Source of the DNA: Wenzhouxiangella limi
GTDB lineage: Bacteria; Pseudomonadota; Gammaproteobacteria; Xanthomonadales; Wenzhouxiangellaceae
DNA length: 42,852 nt
Direction: 5' to 3'
Assembly (NCBI RefSeq): GCF_010499265.1
Contig: NZ_JAAGSC010000033.1
Location: forward strand, 1-42,852
Shown here: piece by piece, positions 1-7,227 of the stretch
Layout: every line of letters starts with the position of its first letter
How positions within the stretch are numbered: the stretch's first letter is position 1
The notes under the pieces: model-generated
What the model was told of the DNA's origin: nothing
Databases searched by the model: none
The model's input: the letters and a program-made list of their open reading frames with translations, nothing else
Made by a program: the position numbers and the translations under genes

Positions 1-414
1 AGGAAACGAAAAATGCCAAAACAAACGACCGGAAATGCCGCTTCTAGGCTAATCACGCCGATGGTGGCTGTAAAACGCCATTGTTCAGATGTTCCTTAGT
101 TTCCGAAAACCGATCCTATTCCGAACGTCAAGTTCGGCGGGGCGCCAGGTTGGCGGTTCTAAGTCCACGACCGGAAATCGGTTTGTTTTACCGAACCTCG
201 AACCCTGATCGACCTTGCTCCAAGAAGTAGGTTAATTCCGACAAAAGAATCTTCCAGGTCAATGGCTTAGCTGGCAGTTCGACGCGCGGCTGGAGTCTCA
301 TGGGCCATGGGCGTTGACGGATTTGACAGCGAAGTGTGAAGAAAAGTAGAGTAAAAAGGTGATATATTTCACACTCGCTGCTGCTGTGTGCGCATTTGAC
401 CCTGGGAGAGACTA
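1..414. other. Upstream non-coding stretch
   Basis: I see no convincing gene here. A 10-bp word (gaccggaaat) occurs at 27-36 and again at 169-178. The first copy is preceded by aaaacaaac and the second is followed, two bases on, by its inverted complement gtttgtttt, so the two words are bracketed by a 9-bp inverted repeat about 155 bp apart. A 6-bp hairpin (CCGAAC/GTTCGG, 5-nt loop) lies at 121-137. The stretch ends in the promoter and ribosome binding site of the next gene. It may belong to the tRNA-anchored island to its right, or to an element that continues left of the window. Confidence 0.4.
323..352 (+). promoter_or_regulatory. Putative sigma-70 promoter for the large secreted protein
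   Basis: TTGACA (323-328), an 18-bp spacer and TAGAGT (347-352, four of six consensus bases) would start transcription near 359. That gives a leader of about 55 nt. The leader contains a small palindrome (gtga-tatatt-tcac, around 360-373) and a ribosome binding site, gggagag at 404-410. Confidence 0.4.
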
Positions 415-3345
415 GTGTTTAGAGGGATGTGCTTTAGGGGAATTATCGTCAGTGTCCTGCTCCTATCAGGACTGCTGCAAACCACCTCACCTGCAGTCGC
501 ACAGAGTCGAGGTGATACTCAAATCATCGAGCAGAGCATGATCTTTAAGACAGATCAGCAGGGCATTGTGCTTGATCCGAATCCCAGAATTGGGCATAAA
601 AGCCGAGTTGAATACAGGCGCCCCATAAGTGAAGGAGCTCGACAGCCTGACGCTAACAAAATCGCAACGTCTTTCATAGTCAACATCCTAGAAAATGACA
701 TCGGACTAGGTGTTCCGGGCTGGCTAATCGATGTCGCCAATGAAGTAGGCGACTTCTTTGGTCTTAGTGTCGAGCCCACATTCCGGTTTGGCCTATTAGG
801 CGACGTCGGGGGCTACTTTGAAGTGAATTCCGTGGGTAAATCAGGGCTAAAGATCGATTATCCGCTTACCGTCCCAATTACTCTGCCGGCTCCGAACACA
901 TTTGCGTGTGGGGACTTCGTAGATGTCTCCACAACACGGGTGAATGGTAACCCCTGGATGGAGGTAGAGCCAGCCTTCTACAATTTAGAGGTGGGACCAA
1001 TCGCTGATGATTTAAGAATTGGAGTAGAGATCGGCTTAAGTGTCAGCGTTTGTTTGGGAGTCGATCTGCCAGGTGTTGGGTGTGCTGGAAAGCGCAGGCG
1101 CTTTAACTCTGGCCTCCAGTCCCTGACACTTCTTGACCTGCCAGATCTATCTCTTCCAGCTTTGCTCAACTTCTGCGAAGACGCTTTCGAAGAGGGTGCT
1201 GATGTCGCAACACTTCTTGGCTGTACTGCTCCTGGTGGCACAAGAACCCTTTTGCAGGTCGCGCAGACTCTAATTGAGAACAATTCAATAGCGAAAACAA
1301 TTGCTACTTTTGAACCCGGCAAAGTCACCATTGCAACACCTGATCTTCCCACTAACCCAGTCAGTCTGCCTGAGGTTGCGGGTGAGTTTAGAGATGTCAG
1401 GTCCGGTGCGTTAAGTTTTAATGCCGAAGACGGGGGCGATCGTCTCAAAGTATCAGGCGCCACAGATGATATTGCAGAGGTAGGCTTTGATCTTGTTTCA
1501 TTGATCGACGTTGCGACCGGTGTTCCGACAAGCTTAAGCCTTGGCTCAGGGCTGGGTTCGCTAGACCTAGGGGACATTGCTCCGACATTGAGTGTTAACC
1601 AGAGGACGCATTACCAGTTTGACGCGCTGCCTGAGTTTGATGCTGTGTTGGACACCGAAATGGAGTGGCAGGTATTTTCTGCTGAAGGGGCACTCGTTGC
1701 CTCCGGGTTTGGGAAAGTCATTCGAATGAGCCCGGGTGAGCGGCTGCAGGTTCGCTATCCTCAAGCGCTTCAAGATCCCACTGGAGTTGCCAATATTTTT
1801 GAATTGGCTGGACCGTTTACAACGCAGAGCCAGCAAGATTACATTCAGTCTCTCGAAGCTAGGGCGCTTCAACTAAACGTCCCGGGTTTGGTCAACGAGA
1901 CGCTACTCGAACTGGATCTTGGTAAAAGTCAGATTCCGGGTTCTCCCAAGAAAATTGAGCATCATCGTTTTGAGCTTGAGAGTTTCAACATAAGCAGCCA
2001 AACGCCTTTCTTCCTGGACCCCGAGAAACCGATTCTTGACATCGTTCGCTTCGATGTGACCGATTCTTTGAATCTTGGGCGCGGCGAACGAGGTATTGTT
2101 TATAGGCTTGATGTTAGTAACGGTGGGGATGTTGTCCTCAATCAGCTGCAGATATTCCGAGATTTCTCCGAGACGTTTGGGTCAGCACAGAGCTTCGAGG
2201 TTCTGTGTGTTGACAGCCCTGACTTAGAGAAGAATGAGACTTTTGATGGCAATGAAGATACGAATTTGCTGGCCCAAGGAAATACTATGGAGATTGGGCA
2301 GCAATCCACCATCAAAATGCTCGTTAAAGTAAAGCCGGAAGTTTCGGAAGTCCTTGAAGACGGTTGCTTTGGAACGGTTGATTATTTCGCAACCTCATCG
2401 GCCACCGGTGTGAGTCCGATCGGTACTGCGGTAACTGACGGGTTCGATCAATGCACACAGACGAACCGATCTGACCCTATTGTTTCGCCGGTCGATCTTG
2501 GAGCCGCTGTGATCGATGAGCTCTCTGACTTTACGGTGTATGGCTGGGAGGGCGTTGACTTGGCTAGAAGCTTGGGATTGTCTGCCGGAAATTTGGGTAC
2601 GGGTAAGGATCTCCAAGTATTGCCTTACAGAGGAAAGCCGTCAGAAGATCTCAGGATAATTGGAGATCTGCATATCGCGCGCGACCTACAAATCACGCAG
2701 AGCGTCTTGGAGGCTGATTATCTACAGCTGGGGCGAAACTTCAGGGGCAATGGTCGAGGAACAAACCTCATACTCAATGGCGCCAAAAGTGTCGGCTCAA
2801 TGTGTGTATCCACTTTCGACAAGCCGAGCGTCAGTTCTGCAAATATCAGGCGTGCGCCTAAGATTGAAGTAAAAGAAGGAACTGAGATTAATCTTCCTCC
2901 AGGGCAGTATGAAGAAGTGATGGTAGAGCGGGGAGGGCTGCTAATTCTCTCTGCAGGAATCTATGATGTTGGAAGCCTCAGAATTGAAGGCGATGGCGCC
3001 ATTGTGAATTTTGATGTTGCGCTCGGGCCAATAAATCTGAATCTCAATGAATGGTTAATGCTTCCCGTGAGAGATCTAGCCTTTCTTGTGGAAAACGGTT
3101 CGACGCGAGATGTACTGATTGACTATTCTGGACGCAAGCCGCAGATTTTCCGCTCAAGTCTCGTGCAGGCGACGATTCTCGCCCCCCTCGCTTCGCTTAA
3201 CTTCGATGAAGGGACGCGATTAGAGGGGGCGGTCTACGCCAACAGAGTGAAATTCGGACCCGCCTCGAGCTTCAGCGGACATAGATTTCAAGAACCTCTT
3301 CAGATTGATCCGGTTTGTCAGGCTGTGCTGAACCCGGCCAACTAA
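415..3345 (+). CDS. Large secreted protein of unknown function with a DUF11-like middle
   Basis: A 976-residue protein read from a GTG codon four nt after a strong gggagag ribosome binding site; an ATG four codons later is the alternative. Residues 1-29 form a signal peptide (short basic start, hydrophobic VSVLLLSGLL, cleavage near AVA-Q), so it is exported. I recognise no enzyme domain. Residues about 560-690 resemble a DUF11-type immunoglobulin-like fold (GIVYRLDVSNGGDVVLNQL). The last ~230 residues are rich in short beta-strand patterns (LPPGQYEEVMVERGGLLIL, GTRLEGAVYANRVKFG), like a beta-solenoid surface domain. Several cysteines suggest disulfides. Codon use is clearly more AT-rich than in the genes after 6742, which fits acquisition with the tRNA-anchored island. 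No neighbour tells its job. A surface or extracellular-matrix protein is an inference only. Confidence 0.8.
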   Translation: MFRGMCFRGIIVSVLLLSGLLQTTSPAVAQSRGDTQIIEQSMIFKTDQQGIVLDPNPRIGHKSRVEYRRPISEGARQPDANKIATSFIVNILENDIGLGVPGWLIDVANEVGDFFGLSVEPTFRFGLLGDVGGYFEVNSVGKSGLKIDYPLTVPITLPAPNTFACGDFVDVSTTRVNGNPWMEVEPAFYNLEVGPIADDLRIGVEIGLSVSVCLGVDLPGVGCAGKRRRFNSGLQSLTLLDLPDLSLPALLNFCEDAFEEGADVATLLGCTAPGGTRTLLQVAQTLIENNSIAKTIATFEPGKVTIATPDLPTNPVSLPEVAGEFRDVRSGALSFNAEDGGDRLKVSGATDDIAEVGFDLVSLIDVATGVPTSLSLGSGLGSLDLGDIAPTLSVNQRTHYQFDALPEFDAVLDTEMEWQVFSAEGALVASGFGKVIRMSPGERLQVRYPQALQDPTGVANIFELAGPFTTQSQQDYIQSLEARALQLNVPGLVNETLLELDLGKSQIPGSPKKIEHHRFELESFNISSQTPFFLDPEKPILDIVRFDVTDSLNLGRGERGIVYRLDVSNGGDVVLNQLQIFRDFSETFGSAQSFEVLCVDSPDLEKNETFDGNEDTNLLAQGNTMEIGQQSTIKMLVKVKPEVSEVLEDGCFGTVDYFATSSATGVSPIGTAVTDGFDQCTQTNRSDPIVSPVDLGAAVIDELSDFTVYGWEGVDLARSLGLSAGNLGTGKDLQVLPYRGKPSEDLRIIGDLHIARDLQITQSVLEADYLQLGRNFRGNGRGTNLILNGAKSVGSMCVSTFDKPSVSSANIRRAPKIEVKEGTEINLPPGQYEEVMVERGGLLILSAGIYDVGSLRIEGDGAIVNFDVALGPINLNLNEWLMLPVRDLAFLVENGSTRDVLIDYSGRKPQIFRSSLVQATILAPLASLNFDEGTRLEGAVYANRVKFGPASSFSGHRFQEPLQIDPVCQAVLNPAN

Positions 3346-3602
3346 GCCCGGACAGCGTGGAAATGGATTGACGTCACGACGCTCCACTTTGGGCACGAAG
3401 ACTACCGAAACGGACTCTCGTTCACGCCACGCAAACGTGACGCAATGCACATATTACTACCCGTATTGCCGGTGTCTATAAAGGGAGAGAGCCGGCCGAG
3501 CCGATGCTGGTGGCCTGTTAGCTTGATTAGGTCGTGCGGCTCAGTTTGACAAAGCTCGGGAAATCTGTGGGCGCCACGACAGGTCCACGGAACCAAGTCA
3601 CG

Positions 3603-3693
3603 CGACTACCCGACCCCCAGTCTATGGGTCACGCTGGTATTAAAAGTCCATAAATCAATAAGCTGTGTGGAACTGCAGGACTCGAACCTGCGA
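3603..3693. repeat. Left copy of 91-bp island-junction repeat
   Basis: Aligns without gaps to 5694-5784. Three blocks are conserved at identical spacing: a 29-bp block at 3603-3631 with two mismatches (core ccgacccccagtctatg), aaatcaataag at 3652-3662, and the tRNA T-arm word ctgcaggactcgaacctgcg at 3673-3692. The sequence between blocks has drifted. Read on the minus strand it is a tRNA 3' end followed by a downstream flank. That is the structure left by tyrosine integrases that use tRNA genes as attachment sites. Confidence 0.75.
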
Positions 3694-3748
3694 GTTGCCC
3701 GCATGAATCGGCCTGTCTCTTTCTATAACCTTTTCGATCCCAGCTCCC
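3668..3748 (-). pseudogene. Decayed tRNA-like sequence
   Basis: Read on the minus strand, the 3' part has a perfect 5-bp T stem (GCAGG/CCTGC) with loop TTCGAGT and an acceptor strand AGTTCCA. This pairs at six of seven positions with GGGAGCT at the far end. The D arm cannot be folded and the anticodon stem keeps only 3 bp around an ATTCATG loop. The encoded tail reads ACAC instead of CCA. I read it as the displaced 3' end of a tRNA gene joined to unrelated sequence, or a dying tRNA, and not as a working tRNA. Confidence 0.5.
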
Positions 3749-4043
3749 CAGTCAACCTAATCTGTTGATGATTTTACGAATCGCTTTCACAAAATCTTCG
3801 CGGCTATGACTGAATCTTCACTGCGCACGCGGGCAGGTTGCGCTCTCTTTTTTTCATCGAGAGCGTGAGGGCTTGAGTTGCTTGCGGAATGCGCGACGAT
3901 GCGAATGTGGCATTGGTACTGGAAAATTGTGTTTCTAGTTAGGTTCGGGAGCCTTGACCGCTTAGCGATCTGATTAGGGGCGGGTGAAAATGCTTGTGTG
4001 GTTTTGCGGTTAAACCATTACACTTACCGAGGAGATTCAACCT

Positions 4044-5420
4044 GTGATACGTTTATTGAACGCGAAAGTATTCTTTGCGGCAGCCCTGACTGGGTTGCTA
4101 AGTATGGTGCCAGGGTCCGATGCGGCGCAGGCCAGCTCAATGCCCTTCTCGGCGCAGCCTCAGCACATGATTCTAACGAAGGGTGCACCCAGCACCCAGC
4201 TGCTTGCGGCAATTGAAGACGCTGGAGCTGAGGTCGTTTTCTCCCATGACATTGGGTTTGTATTCGCCCGTGGACTGGATTCGATTTCGGCAGAATCGCT
4301 TACAGCCGTTAGGGGTGTCACTGACGTTCAAGGTGACCAGTGGTTCTCGGCCGATGAACCACAATTCACTGATGCGATTGAGTCGCCCGAAGTTTTCAGT
4401 CCGGATGATCCATCACAGGCTTTCTTTTATCCGCTGCTGCAGTGGAACATGCCGGCGATCTCTGCCGAGACCGCGTGGGAGGCTGGTAGAACAGGCTCTC
4501 CGGATGTGACAGTCGCTATTCTCGATACGGGAATTGACTATCAGCACTTGGATCTTCAGGGACGGGTTGATTTGTCGCGATCAGTCTCGTTTGTAGAAAT
4601 TGACGACCTGTTCGCGCAGGCTTTCTTCCCAGACAGGAACCTGATTGCTGATCTGCACTTCCACGGGACACACGTTGCTGCAACAGCAGTTTCAAACTCT
4701 ATCGTTGCAGCAGGTGTCACCTCAAAGCCGACCTTGATGGGCGTAAAAGTCTGCACATTTACCGACTTCTCCTGTTCTTTTGCTGCCGTGATCTCAGGCA
4801 TTCTGCACGCTGTTGACAACGGGGCCGACGTCGTCAACCTCAGCCTGGGTGGTGGATTCCCCAAAGCAGGCAATGGTCGTTTCGTTGGCTTCATCAACAA
4901 CATCTTCAACTATGCACGTAGAAATGGCTCGACGATGGTCGTGTCGGCAGGTAATGCAGCGACGGATCTTGACAAGAATGGGAATATTTTCGCGAGCTAC
5001 TGCGACGCTCCTGGTGTTATCTGCGTATCCGCGACCGGCCCGACTTCATCAGAAGGGGAGACTGGCCCCTGGTTCGAAGTCGATGCGCCTGCGGACTATA
5101 CAAACTTTGGGCGCTCATCTATCTCGGTGGCCGCACCCGGTGGAAACACCGGGGGTTCAGTCTGGGCTGCTTGCACCACTACGAGTTTTGTCCTTCCTTT
5201 CTCATGTGGCCCCGACTCCGTCCTTGGTATATCCGGCACTTCCATGTCAGCCCCTCATGTTTCAGGACTTGCTGCTTTGATAGCCGAGGATGTCGGTAGT
5301 CGCCCCGGGCGGGTAAAGTCCGCTATCCAGAAGGGTGCTGATGACCTTGGCCAGCGGGGTACGGACAAGTTTTACGGAAAAGGCAGAATCAACGTTGGCA
5401 AGACGTTGGGTTTGAACTAA
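4044..5420 (+). CDS. Secreted subtilisin-like serine protease (S8 family)
   Basis: A 458-residue protein starting at GTG, nine nt after the ribosome binding site gaggag (4029-4034). Residues 1-30 are a signal peptide. Residues about 40-110 are a short propeptide-like region (inhibitor I9-like in place and size). The S8 catalytic domain follows with the full triad: Asp161 (AILDTGID), His207 (HGTHVA) and Ser400 (GISGTSMSAPHVSG). Asn304 in SAGN is the oxyanion-hole residue. Six cysteines in the catalytic domain (near 237, 244, 320, 327, 377 and 388) could form disulfides in an exported enzyme. No C-terminal sorting domain is visible, so it is probably released as a soluble extracellular or periplasmic protease. 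It stands alone, followed by a terminator, between two island-junction repeats, which suggests it travelled as cargo. Confidence 0.93.
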   Translation: MIRLLNAKVFFAAALTGLLSMVPGSDAAQASSMPFSAQPQHMILTKGAPSTQLLAAIEDAGAEVVFSHDIGFVFARGLDSISAESLTAVRGVTDVQGDQWFSADEPQFTDAIESPEVFSPDDPSQAFFYPLLQWNMPAISAETAWEAGRTGSPDVTVAILDTGIDYQHLDLQGRVDLSRSVSFVEIDDLFAQAFFPDRNLIADLHFHGTHVAATAVSNSIVAAGVTSKPTLMGVKVCTFTDFSCSFAAVISGILHAVDNGADVVNLSLGGGFPKAGNGRFVGFINNIFNYARRNGSTMVVSAGNAATDLDKNGNIFASYCDAPGVICVSATGPTSSEGETGPWFEVDAPADYTNFGRSSISVAAPGGNTGGSVWAACTTTSFVLPFSCGPDSVLGISGTSMSAPHVSGLAALIAEDVGSRPGRVKSAIQKGADDLGQRGTDKFYGKGRINVGKTLGLN

Positions 5421-5458
5421 GATCCAGCCTCATCAATGTTGCTTTTGCAGAGGCTCGG

Positions 5459-5487
5459 CGAGGGGTACTGAGTGCCCCTCGTCTTTT
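5459..5487 (+). terminator. Rho-independent terminator after the protease gene
   Basis: A 7-bp stem CGAGGGG / CCCCTCG with a 9-nt loop is followed by TCTTTT, 38 nt after the protease stop codon. Confidence 0.8.
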
Positions 5488-5693
5488 ATGGAGCAATTGA
5501 GCGCTGCAGACTCCTGGTAGATTCTAAACAGGCGCAGAAACGGCCTCCCATTGCGGCCAGGTTCGAAACAGGAACCGTTGGTAGATGTGCCCGCATCTTA
5601 TTTCGAAACGATAAAGAGTGACTCCCTAGACCACGAGTGAGTGCAATCCAGAAGCTCTGGTGCGAAGGTTTTTAGTGGTATCGGGGTTTAGAG

Positions 5694-5784
5694 CGACCAC
5701 CCGACCCCCAGTCTATGAGTCAACCGGCGGGTAAACCCATAGAAATCAATAAGATGGTGGGCCCTGCAGGACTTGAACCTGCGA
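5694..5784. repeat. Right copy of 91-bp island-junction repeat
   Basis: Partner of 3603-3693 (offset 2,091 bp, no gaps). It ends inside the 47-bp tRNA-derived direct repeat 5751-5797. On the minus strand both copies can form a short hairpin downstream of the tRNA end (CTATG...CATAG here, TATGG...CCATA in the left copy). The stems differ in sequence but both still pair. Confidence 0.75.
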
Positions 5785-5797
5785 CCTACCGATTATG
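5751..5797. repeat. Attachment-site copy: 47 bp identical to the tRNA 3' half
   Basis: Perfect match to 6653-6699 (offset 902 bp). It covers the T arm, 3' acceptor strand, encoded CCA and 4 nt of flank of the tRNA gene, and stops abruptly in the anticodon loop. This is the layout of attL/attR around an element inserted in a tRNA 3' end. Confidence 0.9.
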
Positions 5798-5935
5798 CGG
5801 CGCGCGCAGGCTCGGAAACTGCTTCGACTGCCTGCCAACTGGCCAGGATACATCCCACCGGACATGGCTTTGGTACTGACACCCGAGGAGGGCGTGAGTT
5901 TTTCCGCCGGAAGGGCTTCGCGGGCGCAAGTTACC

Positions 5936-5952
5936 CCACTGAGTGGTATAGT
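5936..5952 (+). promoter_or_regulatory. Putative operator and -10 box of higBA
   Basis: A perfect 5-bp-arm palindrome CCACT-G-AGTGG (5936-5946) directly abuts TATAGT (5947-5952), which lies 6 nt before the ATG at 5959. An operator touching the -10 box fits autoregulation by the XRE antitoxin. The spacing implies a leaderless or near-leaderless mRNA. Confidence 0.5.
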
Positions 5953-5958
5953 ATTGGA

Positions 5959-6345
5959 ATGATGCGAGTTTTCAAGACCCGCACTTTTGCCCGCTCGACC
6001 AGAAAGTTGGGGTTGACCGACGCTGCGCTCTGGGCCGCAGTCCAGGAAATGAGCGAAGGGCTCGTGGATGCGACTTTGGGTGGCGATCTCCTAAAGCAGC
6101 GAGTCGCATTATCGGGTCAGGGCAAGCGTGGTGGTGCCAGAACCATCGTTGCGATGAGAACGGCGGGCCGTTGGTTCTTTCTGTATGGCTTCAACAAGAA
6201 TGAGCGATCCAACATTGGCAAGCATGAACTGAAGGTGCTCCAGGAACTGGCCAAGGAGCTGCTTGCATTTGAAGATCGGCAGCTGGAGATTGCCCTGTCT
6301 GCCGGTGAAATTGTGGAGATCATCAATGGCGACAACAAAGCGTAA
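5959..6345 (+). CDS. HigB/RelE-type toxin of a type II toxin-antitoxin pair
   Basis: A 128-residue basic protein of the RelE-like family in which the toxin gene precedes the antitoxin (HigBA order). These toxins are generally mRNA interferases acting at the ribosome. Family features seen: N-terminal FKTRTFARSTRKLGL, a central basic GKRGGARTIVAM segment and the conserved beta-strand RWFFLYGFNKNERSNI. The frame is open back to a TTG at 5773, but that start lies inside the tRNA-derived attachment repeat and gives unrelated residues. I chose the double ATG at 5959/5962 because a -10 box and operator palindrome lie just upstream. The last 20 nt overlap the antitoxin gene. The pair is the only cargo between the two 47-bp repeats. 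Confidence 0.88.
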   Translation: MMRVFKTRTFARSTRKLGLTDAALWAAVQEMSEGLVDATLGGDLLKQRVALSGQGKRGGARTIVAMRTAGRWFFLYGFNKNERSNIGKHELKVLQELAKELLAFEDRQLEIALSAGEIVEIINGDNKA

Positions 6346-6646
6346 GAGTCGAATTCTGAGTGAGATGCACGAGACCGCGTGCGGGCTGCATGACGCAGGC
6401 CTGATCAGCAAACGTCGCATGGGCGAGTTCGAGGCGCTGTGCCATCTGGACGTTCACGAAATGCCGCCGCAGAAGATCAAGGCCTTGCGCGAAAAGGCGC
6501 ACGTAAGCCAGGCGGTATTTGCCGCAGTACTGAACACAAGTCTTTCGACCGTTCAGAAGTGGGAAGTCGGTGACAAAAAGCCTGGCGGCCCCTCTCTCAA
6601 GCTCCTGAACCTGGTCGAGCGGAACGGGCTCGAGGCGCTGCTGTAA
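6326..6646 (+). CDS. HigA-type XRE-family antitoxin
   Basis: A 106-residue protein with a C-terminal helix-turn-helix of the XRE/Cro type (residues about 50-95; VSQAVFAAVLNTSLSTVQKWE is the turn region). It would bind the HigB-like toxin and repress the shared promoter, probably at the palindrome 5936-5946. The start ATG at 6326 lies 20 nt inside the toxin gene, so translation is likely coupled. The frame stays open upstream, but those residues read through the toxin gene in another frame. The stop codon lies only 10 bp before the tRNA 3' end. Confidence 0.88.
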   Translation: MATTKRKSRILSEMHETACGLHDAGLISKRRMGEFEALCHLDVHEMPPQKIKALREKAHVSQAVFAAVLNTSLSTVQKWEVGDKKPGGPSLKLLNLVERNGLEALL

Positions 6647-6652
6647 AGCCGG

Positions 6653-6699
6653 AAGATGGTGGGCCCTGCAGGACTTGAACCTGCGACCTACCGATTATG
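6653..6699. repeat. Attachment-site copy within the intact tRNA gene
   Basis: The tRNA-side copy of the 47-bp direct repeat (partner 5751-5797). The intact tRNA gene is kept on this side, as expected when an element carries a replacement 3' end. Confidence 0.9.
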
Positions 6700-6733
6700 A
6701 GTCGGCTGCTCTAACCAACTGAGCTAAGGGCCC
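6657..6733 (-). tRNA. tRNA with CAT anticodon, probably tRNA-Ile2 (lysidine-modified)
   Basis: A complete 77-nt cloverleaf including an encoded CCA: acceptor GGGCCCT/AGGGCCC, D arm GCTC/GAGC, anticodon stem CCGA/TCGG with loop CTCATAA (anticodon CAT), T stem GCAGG/CCTGC with loop TTCAAGT. The GACTCATAATC core and TTCAAGT loop match what I recall of E. coli tRNA-Ile2, where TilS converts C34 to lysidine to read AUA. Elongator tRNA-Met is the alternative. It is transcribed leftward, 8 nt after the stop codon of the DUF3144 gene, so the two may share a transcript. Its 3' end is the insertion point of the island to its left. Confidence 0.93.
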
Positions 6734-6741
6734 GGGGATGT

Positions 6742-7074
6742 TCACTCTTCGCTGGAAGTCTTGCCCTGTTCGCCCGCGGCTTCGGCGACGGGTTTGGGCG
6801 TGAGGCCTTTTTCTTCCAGTTCCTGCTTTTTGCGCTGCTGGATATAGGACAGGTTTTTCTTGTACATGTCGGCCACGCGGTCGACGCCCCCGGGGGCCAG
6901 GAAGCCCTGGTTGCCGGCCGCGGTAAAGGTGGCGTAGACACCGGAGGCGGCCATCAGGGCGGCCGAGACCAGTTTCATGTCGAACCCCTTGTCGTTGACC
7001 ATGGAGTTGGCCATCTGGATGAACTCCGACATTGCCTGGTTGTGGGCGTCGATCTGCTTTTGTTTTTCGGACAT
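6742..7074 (-). CDS. DUF3144 family small protein
   Basis: A 110-residue, probably cytoplasmic protein. It matches the DUF3144 pattern known from gammaproteobacteria: an N-terminal helix with EFIQMANSMVNDKG, a central SAALMAASGVYATF helix and a charged tail (QQRKKQELEEKG) rich in Lys and Glu. The function of the family is unknown to me. The frame stays open upstream, but the ATG at 7074 has an AGGA-type ribosome binding site and begins the conserved region. The gene ends 8 nt before the tRNA 5' end, an unusually tight gap that suggests co-transcription and release of the tRNA by processing. Confidence 0.82.
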   Translation of the reverse strand: MSEKQKQIDAHNQAMSEFIQMANSMVNDKGFDMKLVSAALMAASGVYATFTAAGNQGFLAPGGVDRVADMYKKNLSYIQQRKKQELEEKGLTPKPVAEAAGEQGKTSSEE

Positions 7075-7227
7075 GCAGGATCCTGAAGATCGTGTGCTGA
7101 ATGGCCTACCAGAATACCATGGGCTCGCCTGAGCAGTGGGCTCTGGCGCCGGGCACTGGTTGACTTTGCCGGCCGGACGGTGCAGTTTTGACGGCATAAT
7201 TTCCCGCGACTGAGATTGATCTTCTGC

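Larger units (their letters stand above)
3346..4043. other. Gene-free stretch with island junction sequences
   Basis: No credible gene. It holds the left copy of a 91-bp repeat (3603-3693) and an overlapping tRNA-like remnant, both listed separately. A 7-bp inverted repeat with a T-rich loop lies at 3841-3865 (CGCTCTC / GAGAGCG). The last 20 bases hold the ribosome binding site gaggag of the protease gene and a possible -10, TACACT at 4019-4024. Confidence 0.5.

Noticed and set aside
3668-3748. Functional suppressor or selenocysteine tRNA (loop reads TCA)
   Set aside because: Only 3 bp of anticodon stem, no D arm, a pyrimidine at position 37, no encoded CCA, and a length unlike tRNA-Sec.
5773-5958. 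Longer HigB protein starting at TTG 5773
   Set aside because: The extra 62 residues read through the tRNA-derived repeat and its flank, and a promoter and operator lie directly before the ATG at 5959.
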